From assembly GCF_002705925.1 (NCBI RefSeq), contig NZ_NKRE01000001.1:2559282-2623281 (forward strand): a stretch of DNA of 64,000 nt, read 5' to 3'. Below are positions 1-9,787 of the stretch, piece after piece (the first letter of the stretch is position 1; the number at the start of each line of letters is the position of its first letter). The translations under genes and the position numbers were made by a program. This stretch comes from Mycobacterium ostraviense. Lineage in GTDB: Bacteria > Actinomycetota > Actinomycetes > Mycobacteriales > Mycobacteriaceae. The notes beneath the pieces were generated by a model. It saw only the letters and a list, made by a program, of their open reading frames with translations, did not search any database and was not told the DNA's origin.

Positions 1-1
1 C

Positions 2-1897
2 GGCGGCACCGGCGGGGCCGGCGCAACCGGCAGCGTCCTCGCTGGCACCGGCGGGGCTGGCGGGGCCGGCGGAGCCGGTGGGTTGTTCGGTGCCGGTGGT
101 ACCGGTGGCCCCGGCGGGGCGGCCAGCGCAGGTGGCGCCGGCGGGAACGGCGGCAACGCCGGCATGCTCGCGATCGGAGCCGCCGGCGGAGCCGGTGGCT
201 CCGGCGGACAAGGCTTCGTGACCGGCGGCGGGGACGGCGGGACCGGCGGCAACGCCGGCACGTTCTTTGGCTCCGGCGGCGCCGGTGGCGCCGCCGGGGC
301 GGGCTTCACCAAGGGCGGAGCCGGGGGGGCCGGCGGTAACGCCGGCATGCTCAATGGCTCCGGCGGGGCCGGCGGCACCGGCGGCGCTGGCAACACCGGC
401 CCCGGTGGGGCCGGTGGGGGCGGCGGCAAGCCCGGGGTGATCGGCAATGGTGGTAACGGCGGTGATGGCGGCGCCAGCGCGGCCGCCGCCGGCGGCAACG
501 GCGGCACCGGCGGCAACGGCGTGCTGATCGGCAACGGCGGTAACGGCGGCAGCGGAGGCACCGGCGCAACCCCGGGCAAGGCCGGTCTCGGCGGCCTCGG
601 CGGGGTGCTGTTGGGTGCGGACGGAATACCCGCTCCCCCCAGCCCCAACCCGCTGCACACCCTGCAGCAGGACGTGCTCAATGTGGTTAACCAGCCCGTC
701 CAGGCACTGACCGGGCGGCCGCTGATCGGCAACGGCGCCAACGGAACTCCGGGGACGGGCGCTGCCGGCGGCGACGGCGGCTGGTTGTTCGGTAACGGCG
801 GCAACGGCGGGCACGGTAATACCAACACCGCCCTCAACGGTACGGGCGGGTCCGGCGGGACCGGCGGGGCCGGCGGGATCCTGTTCGGCAGCGGCGGCAC
901 CGGCGGAAGCGGCGGGATAGCCACCGGCGTCGGCGGGAAAGGTGGCGCTGGCGGCGCTGGCGGTTCCGCCTTGCTGATCGGCTCCGGCGGGAACGGCGGC
1001 AGCGGCGGGTTCGGCAACTCCACCGGTGGCGGCACCGGCGGGGCCGGCGGGCGCGGCGGCAACGCCGGCTTCTTCTTCGGCGCCGCCGGAACCGGTGGCG
1101 CCGGCGCCGCCCCCGGTAACCCGACCGGCGTCGGCGGCACCGGCGGCACCGGCGGGCTGTTCGCCGACGGCGGGGCCGGGGGAGCCGGCGGGTTCGGCGC
1201 GGCCGGCGGGAAAGGCGGGGACGGCTTGCTCTTCGGCGCCGGTGGCACCGGAGGGGCCGGCATGTTTAGCGGGAACGGCGGGGCCGGCGGCAACGGCGGG
1301 CTGTTCGGTGCCGGCGGTACCGGCGGCTCGGGCGGCGGGTCCACCGGCAACGACGGCGGGGCCGGTGGGGCCGGCGGCAACGCCGGCATGTTCGCCCTCG
1401 GTCCTTCCGGCGGTGCCGGCGGCAGCGGTGGCGTCTCCAATGATCTCGGCGGGAAAGGTGGGGCCGGCGGGTCCGGCGGCTTGCTCTTCGGCTCCGGCGG
1501 CGCCGGCGGTAACGGCGGCTGGGGCGGGGCCGGCGGCAACGCCGGCACCGGCGGTGCCGGTGGCGCCGGCGGCAAAGCCGGCTTCCTCATCGGCTCCGGC
1601 GGCGCCGGCGGCGCCGGTGGAGCCGCCGGCGGCGGTGCTACCCCCGCCGGCACCGGCGGTAACGGCGGGGTAGGCGGCGCGGCCGGGTTGTTCGGCAGCG
1701 GCGGTAATGGCGGCGCCGGCGGTGACGCCGGACCGACCACCGGCACCGGCGGCAATGGCGGTAACGGCGGCAACGCCATCCTGGTCGGCGATGGCGGCAA
1801 CGGCGGTAACGGCGGGAAGGCTGCGGCCAATGGCAAGGCCGGTACCGGCGGCACCGGCGGGCTGCTCGGCGCGGACGGGTTGAACGGGTTGCCGTAG
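2..1897 (+). CDS. PE_PGRS family protein, C-terminal part (5' end outside window)
   Basis: The reading frame is open from base 2, so the gene begins upstream and its PE domain is not visible. The visible roughly 630 residues are mostly Gly-Gly-X/Gly-Gly-Ala repeats with recurrent NGGNGG and GSGGAGG blocks, the hallmark of the PGRS domain of mycobacterial PE_PGRS surface or secreted proteins exported by ESX-5. It ends with [10 protein letters not shown], a usual PGRS terminus. Oddly, around bases 617-745 the repeat is interrupted by a non-repetitive segment carrying [15 protein letters not shown] and GRPLIGNG, the linker that normally sits once between the PE and PGRS domains. The protein therefore seems to hold two PGRS modules. 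Family assignment is secure; the specific function is unknown. Confidence 0.93.
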   Translation, partial: GGTGGAGATGSVLAGTGGAGGAGGAGGLFGAGGTGGPGGAASAGGAGGNGGNAGMLAIGAAGGAGGSGGQGFVTGGGDGGTGGNAGTFFGSGGAGGAAGAGFTKGGAGGAGGNAGMLNGSGGAGGTGGAGNTGPGGAGGGGGKPGVIGNGGNGGDGGASAAAAGGNGGTGGNGVLIGNGGNGGSGGTGATPGKAGLGGLGGVLLGADGIPAPPSPNPLHTLQQDVLNVVNQPVQALTGRPLIGNGANGTPGTGAAGGDGGWLFGNGGNGGHGNTNTALNGTGGSGGTGGAGGILFGSGGTGGSGGIATGVGGKGGAGGAGGSALLIGSGGNGGSGGFGNSTGGGTGGAGGRGGNAGFFFGAAGTGGAGAAPGNPTGVGGTGGTGGLFADGGAGGAGGFGAAGGKGGDGLLFGAGGTGGAGMFSGNGGAGGNGGLFGAGGTGGSGGGSTGNDGGAGGAGGNAGMFALGPSGGAGGSGGVSNDLGGKGGAGGSGGLLFGSGGAGGNGGWGGAGGNAGTGGAGGAGGKAGFLIGSGGAGGAGGAAGGGATPAGTGGNGGVGGAAGLFGSGGNGGAGGDAGPTTGTGGNGGNGGNAILVGDGGNGGNGGKAAANGKAGTGGTGGLLGADGLNGLP

Positions 1898-1988
1898 TCG
1901 GAAACCCCGCGCCGAGTTGCTGTCAGGCGTGATGCGCCAACACGTCAACGCATATCCGCGGTGACGGGCGGCATCTCCGGGGCAGCTT

Positions 1989-2013
1989 GGCGCCCGCTAC
2001 ACCAACGGGCGCC
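1989..2013. terminator. Hairpin between convergent PE_PGRS and DUF2236 genes
   Basis: GGCGCCCG (1989-1996) and CGGGCGCC (2006-2013) form a perfect 8-bp stem with a 9-base loop. It spans the stop codon of the minus-strand DUF2236 gene and lies about 90 bp after the PE_PGRS stop. There is no U-tract, as is common for mycobacterial terminators, so the role is inferred from position and symmetry. Confidence 0.45.
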
Positions 2014-2905
2014 CCGTCTTGATCCGCCGGTCCAAGTCCCAGAGCATCAGGTTGAACGGGAACTGCCGGACGGCCCGCGGCATCATGGCGTTCACCGTCC
2101 CTATCACCGCCATCAACCGATCGAAAAGCTGTTGTTTGCCGGCGTCCCAGGGCAACCGCATCTCGTCGCGAAACCGTTGCGGCAGAAAGCCAGTGGTGAT
2201 CAGCAGCGCGATACTTTCCGGAACCTTGCGCAGCACGGCTGGCAAGGGCACACCCGGTATCCGGGCCGCGGCAATCGGATACAGGTAGTCGCGAACGGCG
2301 TCGTCGATATGCACCTTCTTCAGCGACTCCTGCCAATACCGGTCGAAGGCAGCCCGATCGGGCGGCCACATCTCCGCGGGTACCTGCAGCGTGGTGGCCA
2401 GCGCCATGGTCTCGCGGTAATGACGCTCGGCCTCGGCGTCGTCCAATTCGCCGACGAAGATGCGGCGCACATCAGCCGCGCCCTTGCACATACATGCCGC
2501 CACCCACAGCTGCAACTCGGGGTCAAATGCGTTGTACTGCAGCGGACTCTCGGATGTCGAGTACACCTGAGCGTGCGCCCGGTTCACCGCGCGGCGGTAA
2601 GCGGCCTGCTGCTCGTCGCTGCCGGCCATCGCCACCGCAAGATAGGTAAAGGTGGTGCGCGTCCGCTTGATCGGGTGCAGGTCCAACCGGCCGCTCTCGA
2701 CCCGGCTCTCCACCACGCCATGTCCGACTTCGGGTCGCGCCAGCTGCATGATCACGTTGGCCGGACCGGCGAGCAGCGCGATCCCCATCAAGGTGTCGTC
2801 GGTAGCGGCCGGCCGCCCGCGCCGGGCCCGTACCGCCCGGGGCGGGTCGGCCACCGGACGCTCGACATGGGGAACGGGCTGGCGAACCGCACCGGGAATT
2901 GCCAC
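1997..2905 (-). CDS. DUF2236 (MpaB/latex-clearing-like) oxygenase family protein, Rv0276 homologue
   Basis: A 302-residue protein resembling the DUF2236 family, helical haem-containing oxygenase-like proteins related to MpaB. Family-type segments include the ALLAGPANVIMQLARPEVG region (about residues 43-61), the RTRTTFTYLAVAMAGSDE region (about residues 81-98) and a helical C-terminus. A GTG start at 2903-2905 is preceded at good spacing by AGGAGG. The gene diverges from a TetR gene at 2995, so that regulator may control it. Length matches what I recall for Rv0276 (about 307 aa). Substrate is unknown. In H37Rv a vapBC pair lies between this gene and the PE_PGRS genes; none is seen here. Confidence 0.85.
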   Translation of the reverse strand: MAIPGAVRQPVPHVERPVADPPRAVRARRGRPAATDDTLMGIALLAGPANVIMQLARPEVGHGVVESRVESGRLDLHPIKRTRTTFTYLAVAMAGSDEQQAAYRRAVNRAHAQVYSTSESPLQYNAFDPELQLWVAACMCKGAADVRRIFVGELDDAEAERHYRETMALATTLQVPAEMWPPDRAAFDRYWQESLKKVHIDDAVRDYLYPIAAARIPGVPLPAVLRKVPESIALLITTGFLPQRFRDEMRLPWDAGKQQLFDRLMAVIGTVNAMMPRAVRQFPFNLMLWDLDRRIKTGRPLV

Positions 2906-2994
2906 CGTACGTCCTCCTGCCGAGCCGAGCCGACCCGCTAATTGTGATAACGCCTGTTTCCCGATATTGCTCGGGTCCCTGCCCTGGTGTCAAG

Positions 2995-3714
2995 ATGACG
3001 TTCGTGACCGAAGACTCCGGGTCAGGCGAACCCTCCGCACGCCCGTACCGCGGCGTCGATGCGGCCCAGCGGCTGGCCGCGCGGCGTCGGCAATTGCTGG
3101 ACGCCGGCTTGGACCTGCTCGGCTGCGACGACAGCGACATCACCGAACTCACGGTCCGCGGCGTCTGCCGCCAGGCGGGCCTGTCGGCGCGGTATTTCTA
3201 CGAAAGCTTCGCCGACAAGGACGAATTCGTCAGCGGCGTGTTCGACTGGGTGGTCGCCCAGCTGGCCGCCACCACCCAGGCCGCGGTAGCGGCGGTACCC
3301 CCACCCGAGCAGGCGCGCGCCGGGATGGCCAATGTGGTGCGGACCATCGCCGACGACGCGCGTATCGGACGCCTGCTGTTCAGCACCCAACTGGCCAACC
3401 CGGTGGTGGTGCGCAAACGCGCCGAATCCAGCGCGCTGTTCGCCATGTTGTCCGGTCAACATGCCGGCAACGCGCTGCGCATGCCGGCAAACGAGCACAT
3501 CAAAGCGGGCGCGCACTTCGTCGTCGGCGGAGTCGGCCAGACCATCAGCGCCTGGCTGGCCGGGGACGTCGCGCTCGAGCCGGACCAGCTCGTCGAACAG
3601 CTCGCGTCGTTGCTCGACGAACTCGCCGACCCGAAGCTATACCACCTCACGGGAACAGCGGCAGGTGCCACAACCGCGTCCCCGGTCGGATCAGCCACAG
3701 CCGCGCCAGGTTAA
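2995..3714 (+). CDS. TetR family transcriptional regulator, Rv0275c homologue
   Basis: About 239 residues. The N-terminus has a TetR helix-turn-helix (LTVRGVCRQAGLSARYFYES, followed by FADKDEF), and the rest is a helical ligand-binding domain. I chose the ATG at 2995; the GTG at 3004 is an equally possible start, and the frame is also open further upstream without good start evidence. The gene diverges from the DUF2236 gene, so autoregulation and control of that gene are plausible. Its last 68 bases overlap the 3' end of the convergent membrane-protein gene. The ligand is unknown. Confidence 0.85.
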   Translation: MTFVTEDSGSGEPSARPYRGVDAAQRLAARRRQLLDAGLDLLGCDDSDITELTVRGVCRQAGLSARYFYESFADKDEFVSGVFDWVVAQLAATTQAAVAAVPPPEQARAGMANVVRTIADDARIGRLLFSTQLANPVVVRKRAESSALFAMLSGQHAGNALRMPANEHIKAGAHFVVGGVGQTISAWLAGDVALEPDQLVEQLASLLDELADPKLYHLTGTAAGATTASPVGSATAAPG

Positions 3715-4195
3715 GCCGCATGATGCGCTGCGCGCTGGTGATCATCACGACGGCAACCGGCAGCTCCAGGAACAGCGCGGTCAGCACCGACCACCAGCGC
3801 TCGTCGGGTCCCGCTGTCATCAGGTCGAACCACGCGTCACAGATCAGCAGCACCCCAGTGGTGAACGCGGTGAGCAACAACAGCTGACGGCGCAGGTAGC
3901 CCAGCACAGCCGTGGCTGCCATGAACCCGACCAGCAAAAGGTCGAAGCCGACCCAGGTGGCCGGCCAATTGTGCGCGACGTAGTTGGCCGGCAGTGTCAG
4001 CCCGAGAAATGCCGTCCACGGGATCAGCACCAGCGCGCAGCCGATGACCAGGCGCAGCCGGACCCGCCGAGTCCGCGCGAGGGTCGTCGGGTCCACCACC
4101 TCGCCCAGCGGACGCTCCAGCCGGGAAATCAGCTCACGGCGTTGTTCTGGACTCAGTGCCGCGATCTGCTCGTCGGTCAGAATACCGTCCGTCAC
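3647..4195 (-). CDS. Small four-helix membrane protein of unknown function
   Basis: A 182-residue protein with a charged N-terminus (about residues 1-46, including SPEQRRELISRLERP) and four hydrophobic stretches at about 47-70, 78-98, 103-124 and 130-150. It probably sits in the cytoplasmic membrane. Its GTG start overlaps the stop of the upstream glyoxalase-like gene by 4 bases (GTGA), so the two are likely co-transcribed and translationally coupled. The 3' end overlaps the convergent TetR gene by 68 bases. I do not recognise a named family and recall no equivalent between Rv0274 and Rv0275c in H37Rv. Confidence 0.72.
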   Translation of the reverse strand: MTDGILTDEQIAALSPEQRRELISRLERPLGEVVDPTTLARTRRVRLRLVIGCALVLIPWTAFLGLTLPANYVAHNWPATWVGFDLLLVGFMAATAVLGYLRRQLLLLTAFTTGVLLICDAWFDLMTAGPDERWWSVLTALFLELPVAVVMITSAQRIMRLNLARLWLIRPGTRLWHLPLFP

Positions 4196-4776
4196 GTCTG
4201 GCCGGCCACCGCCGCGGGTCGCCGGTCGGCCGCCGTCCTGGGGACGGCAGACGTGTCGTTCCCAGTGAATTCCTTTATCCAGCAGGCGAATTCAAGGGTG
4301 ATACCATCGGGGTCCTGGAAATAGAACGAGCGCACGTACACCCCGGGATGCACCGTCGCTGACACCTGCATCTGGCTCTCGTCATGATTGAGGACCGGGC
4401 CGACCCGCACCCCTTTGTCCTTGAGCCGCTGCCGGTATGCATCGAACTTTTCGGCCGGGACATGGAACGCCAGGTGGTTCATCGAGCTCACCGCGCTGGT
4501 GATATCGCCGATTCCCGGAATGGCGCCGGGTGAGGAGATGCCCGGCACCCGATCCGGTGCCCCGGCGAACCAGAAGAACGCGACGCAGTCGCCGTTGCCG
4601 GCGTCGAAGAAGAAGTGCTGCCCCTGGCCCCCGGGCAGGTCGAGCGACTTGATCAACGGCATGCCCAGGATGTTGCTGTAGAAATCGACGGTGCGCGCCA
4701 TATCCGAACACACCAGCGCGACGTGATTGATTCCGCCGAGCTCGAACTCGGTGTTGGTGTTGTGCGGCTTGATCAT
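4192..4776 (-). CDS. Glyoxalase/dioxygenase (VOC) superfamily protein, Rv0274 homologue
   Basis: A 194-residue single-chain protein of the vicinal oxygen chelate fold. The first beta-alpha-beta module opens with INHVALVCSDMARTVDFYSN (about residues 16-35) and the second with MNHLAFHVPAEKFDAY. The late motif FYFQDPDGITLEFAC supplies the conserved Glu ligand, and His residues in each module fit a divalent-metal site. It could be an extradiol-type dioxygenase or a lyase; the substrate cannot be read from the sequence. It forms an overlapping pair with the downstream membrane protein and diverges from a TetR gene across a region holding an imperfect palindrome. Confidence 0.85.
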   Translation of the reverse strand: MIKPHNTNTEFELGGINHVALVCSDMARTVDFYSNILGMPLIKSLDLPGGQGQHFFFDAGNGDCVAFFWFAGAPDRVPGISSPGAIPGIGDITSAVSSMNHLAFHVPAEKFDAYRQRLKDKGVRVGPVLNHDESQMQVSATVHPGVYVRSFYFQDPDGITLEFACWIKEFTGNDTSAVPRTAADRRPAAVAGQT

Positions 4777-4834
4777 CGTGCGGCTCCGATCGGCCCCTGC
4801 CCTGGCTTGCCCCTGCCCTGGCTAAGCCTTGAAT

Positions 4835-4856
4835 CTGAATCTAACATCAGGTTCAG
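4835..4856. promoter_or_regulatory. Candidate TetR operator between glyoxalase-like gene and tetR
   Basis: CTGAATC-N8-GGTTCAG is an inverted repeat with 6 of 7 matching arm positions. It lies between the divergent genes starting at 4776 (minus) and 4882 (plus). TetR proteins typically bind such sites in their own divergent promoters, so the adjacent regulator is the natural candidate. Binding itself is inference. Confidence 0.45.
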
Positions 4857-4881
4857 TTTTGCTCCAGAGGAGGTGCGCCAG

Positions 4882-5490
4882 ATGTCTGCGTTTCCGACAC
4901 ACCGCGGTCGGCGGACCCAGGCCGCGATCGACACCGCCGCCCGAACAGTCATCGCGCGCAAAGGGATTCTGGCCACCACCATCGCCGACATCACCGCCGA
5001 GGCCGGCCGTTCGGCGGCGTCCTTCTACAACTACTACGACTCCAAGGAAGCGATGGTGCGTCAGTGGGCGCTGCGCTTCCGCGACGAAGCCAACGAGCGG
5101 GCCCAGTCGGTGACCCGGCACGGCCTGTCCAACCGCGAACGCGCCCACGAGGCCGCCGCCGCGCACTGGCACACCTACCGCAACCGACTCGCGGAGATGA
5201 TCAGCGTGTCGCAGCTGGCCATGGTCAACGACGACTTCGCCCAGTATTGGGCCGAGATATGTGCGATTCCAATCTCTTTCATCACCGACACGGTCAAACA
5301 CGCCCAGTCGCAGGGGTATTGCCCAAGCGACGACCCCCAGCTGGTCGCCGAGGCGATCGTGGCCATGTTCAACCAGTTCTGCTACATCCAGCTCAGCGGA
5401 GCCCGTTCGAGAGAACCCAACGACCGGGCCTGCATCCAGACCCTGGCCAACATCTACTACCGAGCGATCTACGGTGAGGAGGTTCACTGA
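4882..5490 (+). CDS. TetR family transcriptional regulator, Rv0273c homologue
   Basis: About 202 residues, of usual TetR length. The N-terminal DNA-binding domain contains ILATTIADITAEAGRSAASF with the typical YNYYDSKEAM continuation. The ATG at 4882 is preceded by GAGGAGG at 4867-4873, and translation upstream in this frame is unconvincing. It is followed 1 base later by the TTG-started hydrolase gene, suggesting an operon. A candidate operator lies 26 bases upstream. Likely a repressor of itself, the hydrolase and perhaps the divergent glyoxalase-like gene; the ligand is unknown. Confidence 0.88.
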   Translation: MSAFPTHRGRRTQAAIDTAARTVIARKGILATTIADITAEAGRSAASFYNYYDSKEAMVRQWALRFRDEANERAQSVTRHGLSNRERAHEAAAAHWHTYRNRLAEMISVSQLAMVNDDFAQYWAEICAIPISFITDTVKHAQSQGYCPSDDPQLVAEAIVAMFNQFCYIQLSGARSREPNDRACIQTLANIYYRAIYGEEVH

Positions 5491-5491
5491 A

Positions 5492-6607
5492 TTGCCCGAT
5501 GTCGTCCGCGAGTTCGTCGGCCTGCCGTCCCCGACCGCGGGACGCGCCGGTGCCGGCGGGCACCCATGCCAGGGGCTCTACCACCAGGTCGCCGGAAGCA
5601 AACCCACGGTGGCGATGATCGCCACGCACTACCAAATCGACTTCTCCGAACACTATCTCGCCGAATACCTGGCCACCCGCGGGATCGGCTTCCTGGGCTG
5701 GAACACCAGGTTCCGCGGCTTCGAAAGCAACTTCTTGCTCGACCACGCACTGGTCGACATTGGTGTCGGAATGCGCTGGCTGCGCGACGTCAAGGGCGTG
5801 GAAACGGTGATATTACTGGGTAATTCGGGGGGCGGTTCGTTGATGGCCGCATACCAGTCACAGGCGGTCGACCCGAACGTCACCCCGCTGGAAGGGATGC
5901 GCCCCGCGGCCGGGCTGACCGAGTTGCCCGTCGCCGACGGCTACGTCGCCACCGCCGCCCACCCCGGCCGCCCGGATGTGCTGACCGCCTGGATGGACGC
6001 CGCCGTCGTCGACGAAAATGACCCGGTGGCGACGGATTCCGATCTGGACCTGTTCAACGACGACAACGGGCCGCCCTACTCCCCCGAGTTTCTCGCCCGA
6101 TATCGCACCGCTCAGGTAGCGCGCAACAACCGCATTACCGAGTGGGCCGAGGCCGAGCTGAAACGGGTACGCGCCGCGGGTTTTTCGGATCGGCCGTTTG
6201 CCGTGATGCGAACCTGGGCCGATCCGCGCATGGTCGACGCCACCATCGAACCGACCAAACGTCAGCCCAATCTGTGCTACGCGGGGGCGCCGCTGAAAGC
6301 CAACCGCTCTGCGCACGGCATCGCCGCGGCCTGCACGCTGCGCAACTGGCTGGGCATGTGGAGCCTGCGGGTGGCCCAGACCCGCGCCGAGCCGCACTTG
6401 GCCCGGATCACCTGTCCGGCGCTGGTGATCAACGCCGACGCCGACACCGGAGTGTTTCCCTCTGATGCCCAACGCATCTACGATGCGCTCGCGAGCACCG
6501 ACAAAACCCGAACCTCGATCGACACCGACCACTACTTCACCACACCGGGTGCCCGCGACGAGCAGGCCGACACCATCGCCAACTGGATCGCCGAGCGGTG
6601 GCGCTAA
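5492..6607 (+). CDS. Alpha/beta hydrolase, Rv0272c homologue
   Basis: About 371 residues with an alpha/beta-hydrolase layout. The nucleophile elbow is LLGNSGGGSLMAAY with Ser at about residue 112. A late acid region is INADADTGVFPSDA and the probable catalytic His is in IDTDHYF near the C-terminus. The start is a TTG at 5492, chosen because AGGAGG at 5477-5482 sits 9 bases upstream, inside the end of the tetR gene. An in-frame GTG at 5474 would place the ribosome site inside the coding sequence. Overlapped at its 3' end by the start of the degenerate dehydrogenase gene. Substrate unknown; esterase or thioesterase activity is possible. Confidence 0.82.
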   Translation: MPDVVREFVGLPSPTAGRAGAGGHPCQGLYHQVAGSKPTVAMIATHYQIDFSEHYLAEYLATRGIGFLGWNTRFRGFESNFLLDHALVDIGVGMRWLRDVKGVETVILLGNSGGGSLMAAYQSQAVDPNVTPLEGMRPAAGLTELPVADGYVATAAHPGRPDVLTAWMDAAVVDENDPVATDSDLDLFNDDNGPPYSPEFLARYRTAQVARNNRITEWAEAELKRVRAAGFSDRPFAVMRTWADPRMVDATIEPTKRQPNLCYAGAPLKANRSAHGIAAACTLRNWLGMWSLRVAQTRAEPHLARITCPALVINADADTGVFPSDAQRIYDALASTDKTRTSIDTDHYFTTPGARDEQADTIANWIAERWR

Positions 6608-7551
6608 GAGTTCTCGCCCACTTCGCACCCGGCGACAAGGTACCTGATCTCGTTGCGGCCGAACGCGATTGACTCGACGTCCGTTGGTGTTCCGAAGATG
6701 ACGACGCGTGCTTCTACCGGGAATTGCCCGAAGCGGAAGTGATTTGGCATGTGCTTCGTCCGCTGTCGGGCACCGACTTGGAACAAGGCGCCCGGCTGCG
6801 GCTGGTCCACAAATTCGGCGCCGGGGTGAACACCATCGACATGGCGACAGCGACAAACCGCGGTATCGCGGTGGCCAACATGCCGGGCGCCACCGCGCCC
6901 TCGGTTGCCGAGGGCACGGTGCTGTTGATGCTGGCCGCGCTGCGCCGGCTACCGACGCTGGATACCGCGATCCGTCAGGGCCGGGGCTGGCCGGCGGACC
7001 CGCGACTGGGCGAGACGGTGCGCGACATCGGCGGTTGCACGGTCGGTCTGATCGGCTATGGCAACATCGCCAACCGGGTCGCGGCCATCGTCGCCGCGAT
7101 GGGGGCCAGCGTGCTGCACACCAGTACCCGCGACGACGGACGCCCCGGCTGGCGGCCGCTGCCGCAACTGTTGGCCGCCAGCGACATCGTCTCGCTGCAC
7201 GTACCGCTGACCAGCGACACCCACCAGCTGATCGACGCCGCCGCGCTGGCCCGGATGAAGCCGTTCGGTGCTGGTCAACACGTCTCGGGGAGCCGTGATC
7301 GACGAAGACGCCCTGGTGAGGCGCTGCGCGGCGGGCGGCTGGCGGCAGCGGGTCTGGACGTTTTCGCCGTCGAGCCGGTAACGCCCGACAACCCGCTGCT
7401 GACCCTGGACAACGTGGTGCTGACGCCGCATGTCACCTGGTACACCGCCGACACCATGCGGCGTTATCTGGGCGAGGCCGTCGAGAATTGCCGGCGGCTG
7501 CGCGACGGACGGCCGCTGGCCAACCTGGTCAACCAACCCACCGGTTGTTAG
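6598..7551 (+). pseudogene. D-isomer-specific 2-hydroxyacid dehydrogenase (SerA-like), broken
   Basis: Homology starts at a GTG at 6598, overlapping the end of the hydrolase gene, but codon 25 is a TGA (6670-6672) where family logic suggests Trp. Reading resumes in the same frame. A TTG at 6724 can open a 275-residue frame with the NAD-binding segment GCTVGLIGYGNIANRV and a good C-terminus (AAGLDVFAVEP, TPHVTWYT). A second defect lies at about 7263-7318: the expected VLVNTSRGAVIDEDALV is encoded in another frame, so a pair of compensating frameshifts scrambles about 18 residues around the conserved Asn-Thr-Ser-Arg-Gly motif. It resembles the SerA2 type (I recall Rv0728c). Probably inactive. 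Confidence 0.8.
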
Positions 7552-7584
7552 CTTGGAAGGAACTCGCTCAAGGGAAGGCGAACA

Positions 7585-9759
7585 ATGCCGATCGCAATAA
7601 CCCCTGAACATCAAGACCTCGCCGATTCGGTGCGATCCCTGGTGGCGCGGGTGGCGCCATCGGAGGTCCTGCATGGGGCTCTGGAGACCCCGATCCAGAA
7701 CCCGCCGCCGTACTGGCAGGCAGCCGCCGAACAAGGGCTGCAGGGGGTGCACCTGGCCGAGGCCGTGGGCGGGCAGGGGTTCGGCATCCTCGAGCTGGCC
7801 GTGGTGCTGGCCGAGTTCGGCTACGGGGCGGTGCCCGGGCCGTTCGTCCCGTCGGCCATTGCCAGCGCGCTGATTGCGGCGCACGACCCCGAGGCCAAGG
7901 TGCTTTCCGAGCTGGCCACCGGGGCGGCCATTGCCGCGTACGCGCTGGATTCCGGGCTGACCGCCACCCGCCAAGGTGACATCCTGGTGATCCGCGGTGA
8001 AGTCCGCGCGGTCGCCGCGGCGGCTCAGGCCGCCGTTCTGGTGCTGCCGGTGGCCATCGATAGCGGCGAGGAGTGGGTGGTGCTGCGGGCCGAGCAGCTC
8101 GATATCGAGCCGGTCCGCAGCCTGGACCCGCTGCGGCCTATCGCACACATCAGGGCCAACGCCGTCGAGGTCACTGACGACGTCGTGCTGAGCAATCTGA
8201 GCATGAGCACCGCCCACGCACTGATGTCCACGCTGCTGTCGGCGGAGGCCGTGGGTGTGGCCCGGTGGGCCACCGACACCGCGGCAAGCTACGCCAAGAT
8301 TCGCGAACAGTTCGGCAGGCCGATCGGCCAGTTCCAGGCGATCAAGCACAAGTGCGCCGAGATGATCGCCGACACCGAACGAGCCACCGCCGCGGTGTGG
8401 GACGCGGCCCGCGCCTTAGACGAGGCGAGCCCGCACATCGAGTTCGCCGCGGCGGTAGCGGCAACCTTGGCGCCGACGGCGGCCCAACGCTGCACCCAGG
8501 ACTGCATCCAAGTCCACGGCGGCATCGGCTTCACCTGGGAGCACGACACGAACGTGTACTACCGCCGCGCGCTGATGCTGGCCGCCTGCTTCGGCCGCCA
8601 CACCACCTACCCGCAACGGGTGGTGGACACCGCGACCACCACGGGGATACGGTCGGTGGACATCGACTTGGACCCCGACACCGAGAAACTGCGCTCCGAG
8701 ATCCGGGCCGAGGTTGCCGCCTTGAAGGCGATGCCGCGCGAGCAACGCAAGGTCGCCATCGCCGAAGGCGGCTGGGTGTTGCCCTATCTGCCCAAGCCGT
8801 GGGGGCGGGCGTCCAGCCCGGTCGAGCAGGTCATCATCGCCCAGGAGTTCACCGGCGGACGGGTCAAACGGCCGCAGGTCGGCATCGCGGCCTGGATCAT
8901 CCCGTCGATCGTCGCGTTCGGCACCGAAGAGCAGAAGCAGCGCTTTCTGCCGCCGACCTTCCGCGCCGACATGATCTGGTGCCAGCTGTTTTCCGAGCCC
9001 GGCGCCGGCTCGGATCTGGCGGGGCTGACGACGAAAGCGACCCGGGTCGACGGCGGCTGGCGGATCACCGGCCAGAAGATCTGGACGACGGCCGCCCAGT
9101 TCGCGCACTACGGCGCACTACTGGCCAGGACGGACCCGAACGCGCCGAAACACAACGGCATCACCTATTTCCTGCTGGACATGAAAAGCCAAGGCGTGCA
9201 AGTAAAGCCGCTGCGTGAACTGACGGGTCACGCGATGTTCAACACCGTCTACCTCGACGGCGTGTTCGTTCCCGACGAGTTCGTGCTCGGCGAGGTGAAT
9301 CGGGGCTGGGAGGTCAGCCGCAACACGTTGACGGCCGAACGCGTGTCGATCGGCAGCAGCGACGCCAACTTCCTGGCCACCCTGCCGCAGTTCGTCGAGT
9401 TCGTCCGCGACGGACATTTCGACCAGGTCGCCCACCACCGCGCCGGTCAACTGATCGCCGAGGGTCATGCGGTCAAGGTGCTCAACCTGCGCTCCACGCT
9501 GTTGACCATCGCCGGGGGTGACCCCATGCCGTCGGCGGCGATTTCCAAGCTGTTGTCGATGCGCACCGGGCAGGGCTACGCCGAATTCGCGGTGTCAACG
9601 TTCGGCACCGACGCCGCGATCGGCGACCCGGACCAATTGCCGGGCAAGTGGGGCGAGTACCTGCTGGCCAGCCGGGCCACCACCATCTACGGCGGCACGT
9701 CGGAAGTGCAGCTGAATATCATCGCCGAGCGGCTACTGGGTCTTCCCCGCGACCCGTAA
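7585..9759 (+). CDS. fadE6: Two-domain acyl-CoA dehydrogenase FadE6
   Basis: A 724-residue fusion of two acyl-CoA dehydrogenase modules, close to the 731 residues I recall for Rv0271c. The first module (about residues 1-350) ends with the [15 protein letters not shown] motif. The second (about 370-724) carries [17 protein letters not shown] for FAD/substrate binding and [21 protein letters not shown] near the C-terminus, with Glu in the position of the usual base. It would oxidise an acyl-CoA to the enoyl-CoA, passing electrons to ETF. The ATG at 7585 is preceded by GGAAGG (7555-7560) and AAGGGAAGG (7571-7579). It follows the broken dehydrogenase and precedes a PGRS relic. Confidence 0.93.
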   Translation: MPIAITPEHQDLADSVRSLVARVAPSEVLHGALETPIQNPPPYWQAAAEQGLQGVHLAEAVGGQGFGILELAVVLAEFGYGAVPGPFVPSAIASALIAAHDPEAKVLSELATGAAIAAYALDSGLTATRQGDILVIRGEVRAVAAAAQAAVLVLPVAIDSGEEWVVLRAEQLDIEPVRSLDPLRPIAHIRANAVEVTDDVVLSNLSMSTAHALMSTLLSAEAVGVARWATDTAASYAKIREQFGRPIGQFQAIKHKCAEMIADTERATAAVWDAARALDEASPHIEFAAAVAATLAPTAAQRCTQDCIQVHGGIGFTWEHDTNVYYRRALMLAACFGRHTTYPQRVVDTATTTGIRSVDIDLDPDTEKLRSEIRAEVAALKAMPREQRKVAIAEGGWVLPYLPKPWGRASSPVEQVIIAQEFTGGRVKRPQVGIAAWIIPSIVAFGTEEQKQRFLPPTFRADMIWCQLFSEPGAGSDLAGLTTKATRVDGGWRITGQKIWTTAAQFAHYGALLARTDPNAPKHNGITYFLLDMKSQGVQVKPLRELTGHAMFNTVYLDGVFVPDEFVLGEVNRGWEVSRNTLTAERVSIGSSDANFLATLPQFVEFVRDGHFDQVAHHRAGQLIAEGHAVKVLNLRSTLLTIAGGDPMPSAAISKLLSMRTGQGYAEFAVSTFGTDAAIGDPDQLPGKWGEYLLASRATTIYGGTSEVQLNIIAERLLGLPRDP

Positions 9760-9787
9760 ACCCGGCAACCGCGGTGCCAACGGGTGA

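Noticed and set aside
1026..1673. 215-codon Pro/Ala-rich frame inside the PE_PGRS gene
   Set aside because: Frame-shifted reading of Gly-rich repeats; low-complexity artefact.
2..1897. CRISPR-like periodicity in the first 1.9 kb
   Set aside because: The repeats are in-frame Gly-Gly-X codons of a PGRS domain, with no constant repeat or unique spacers.
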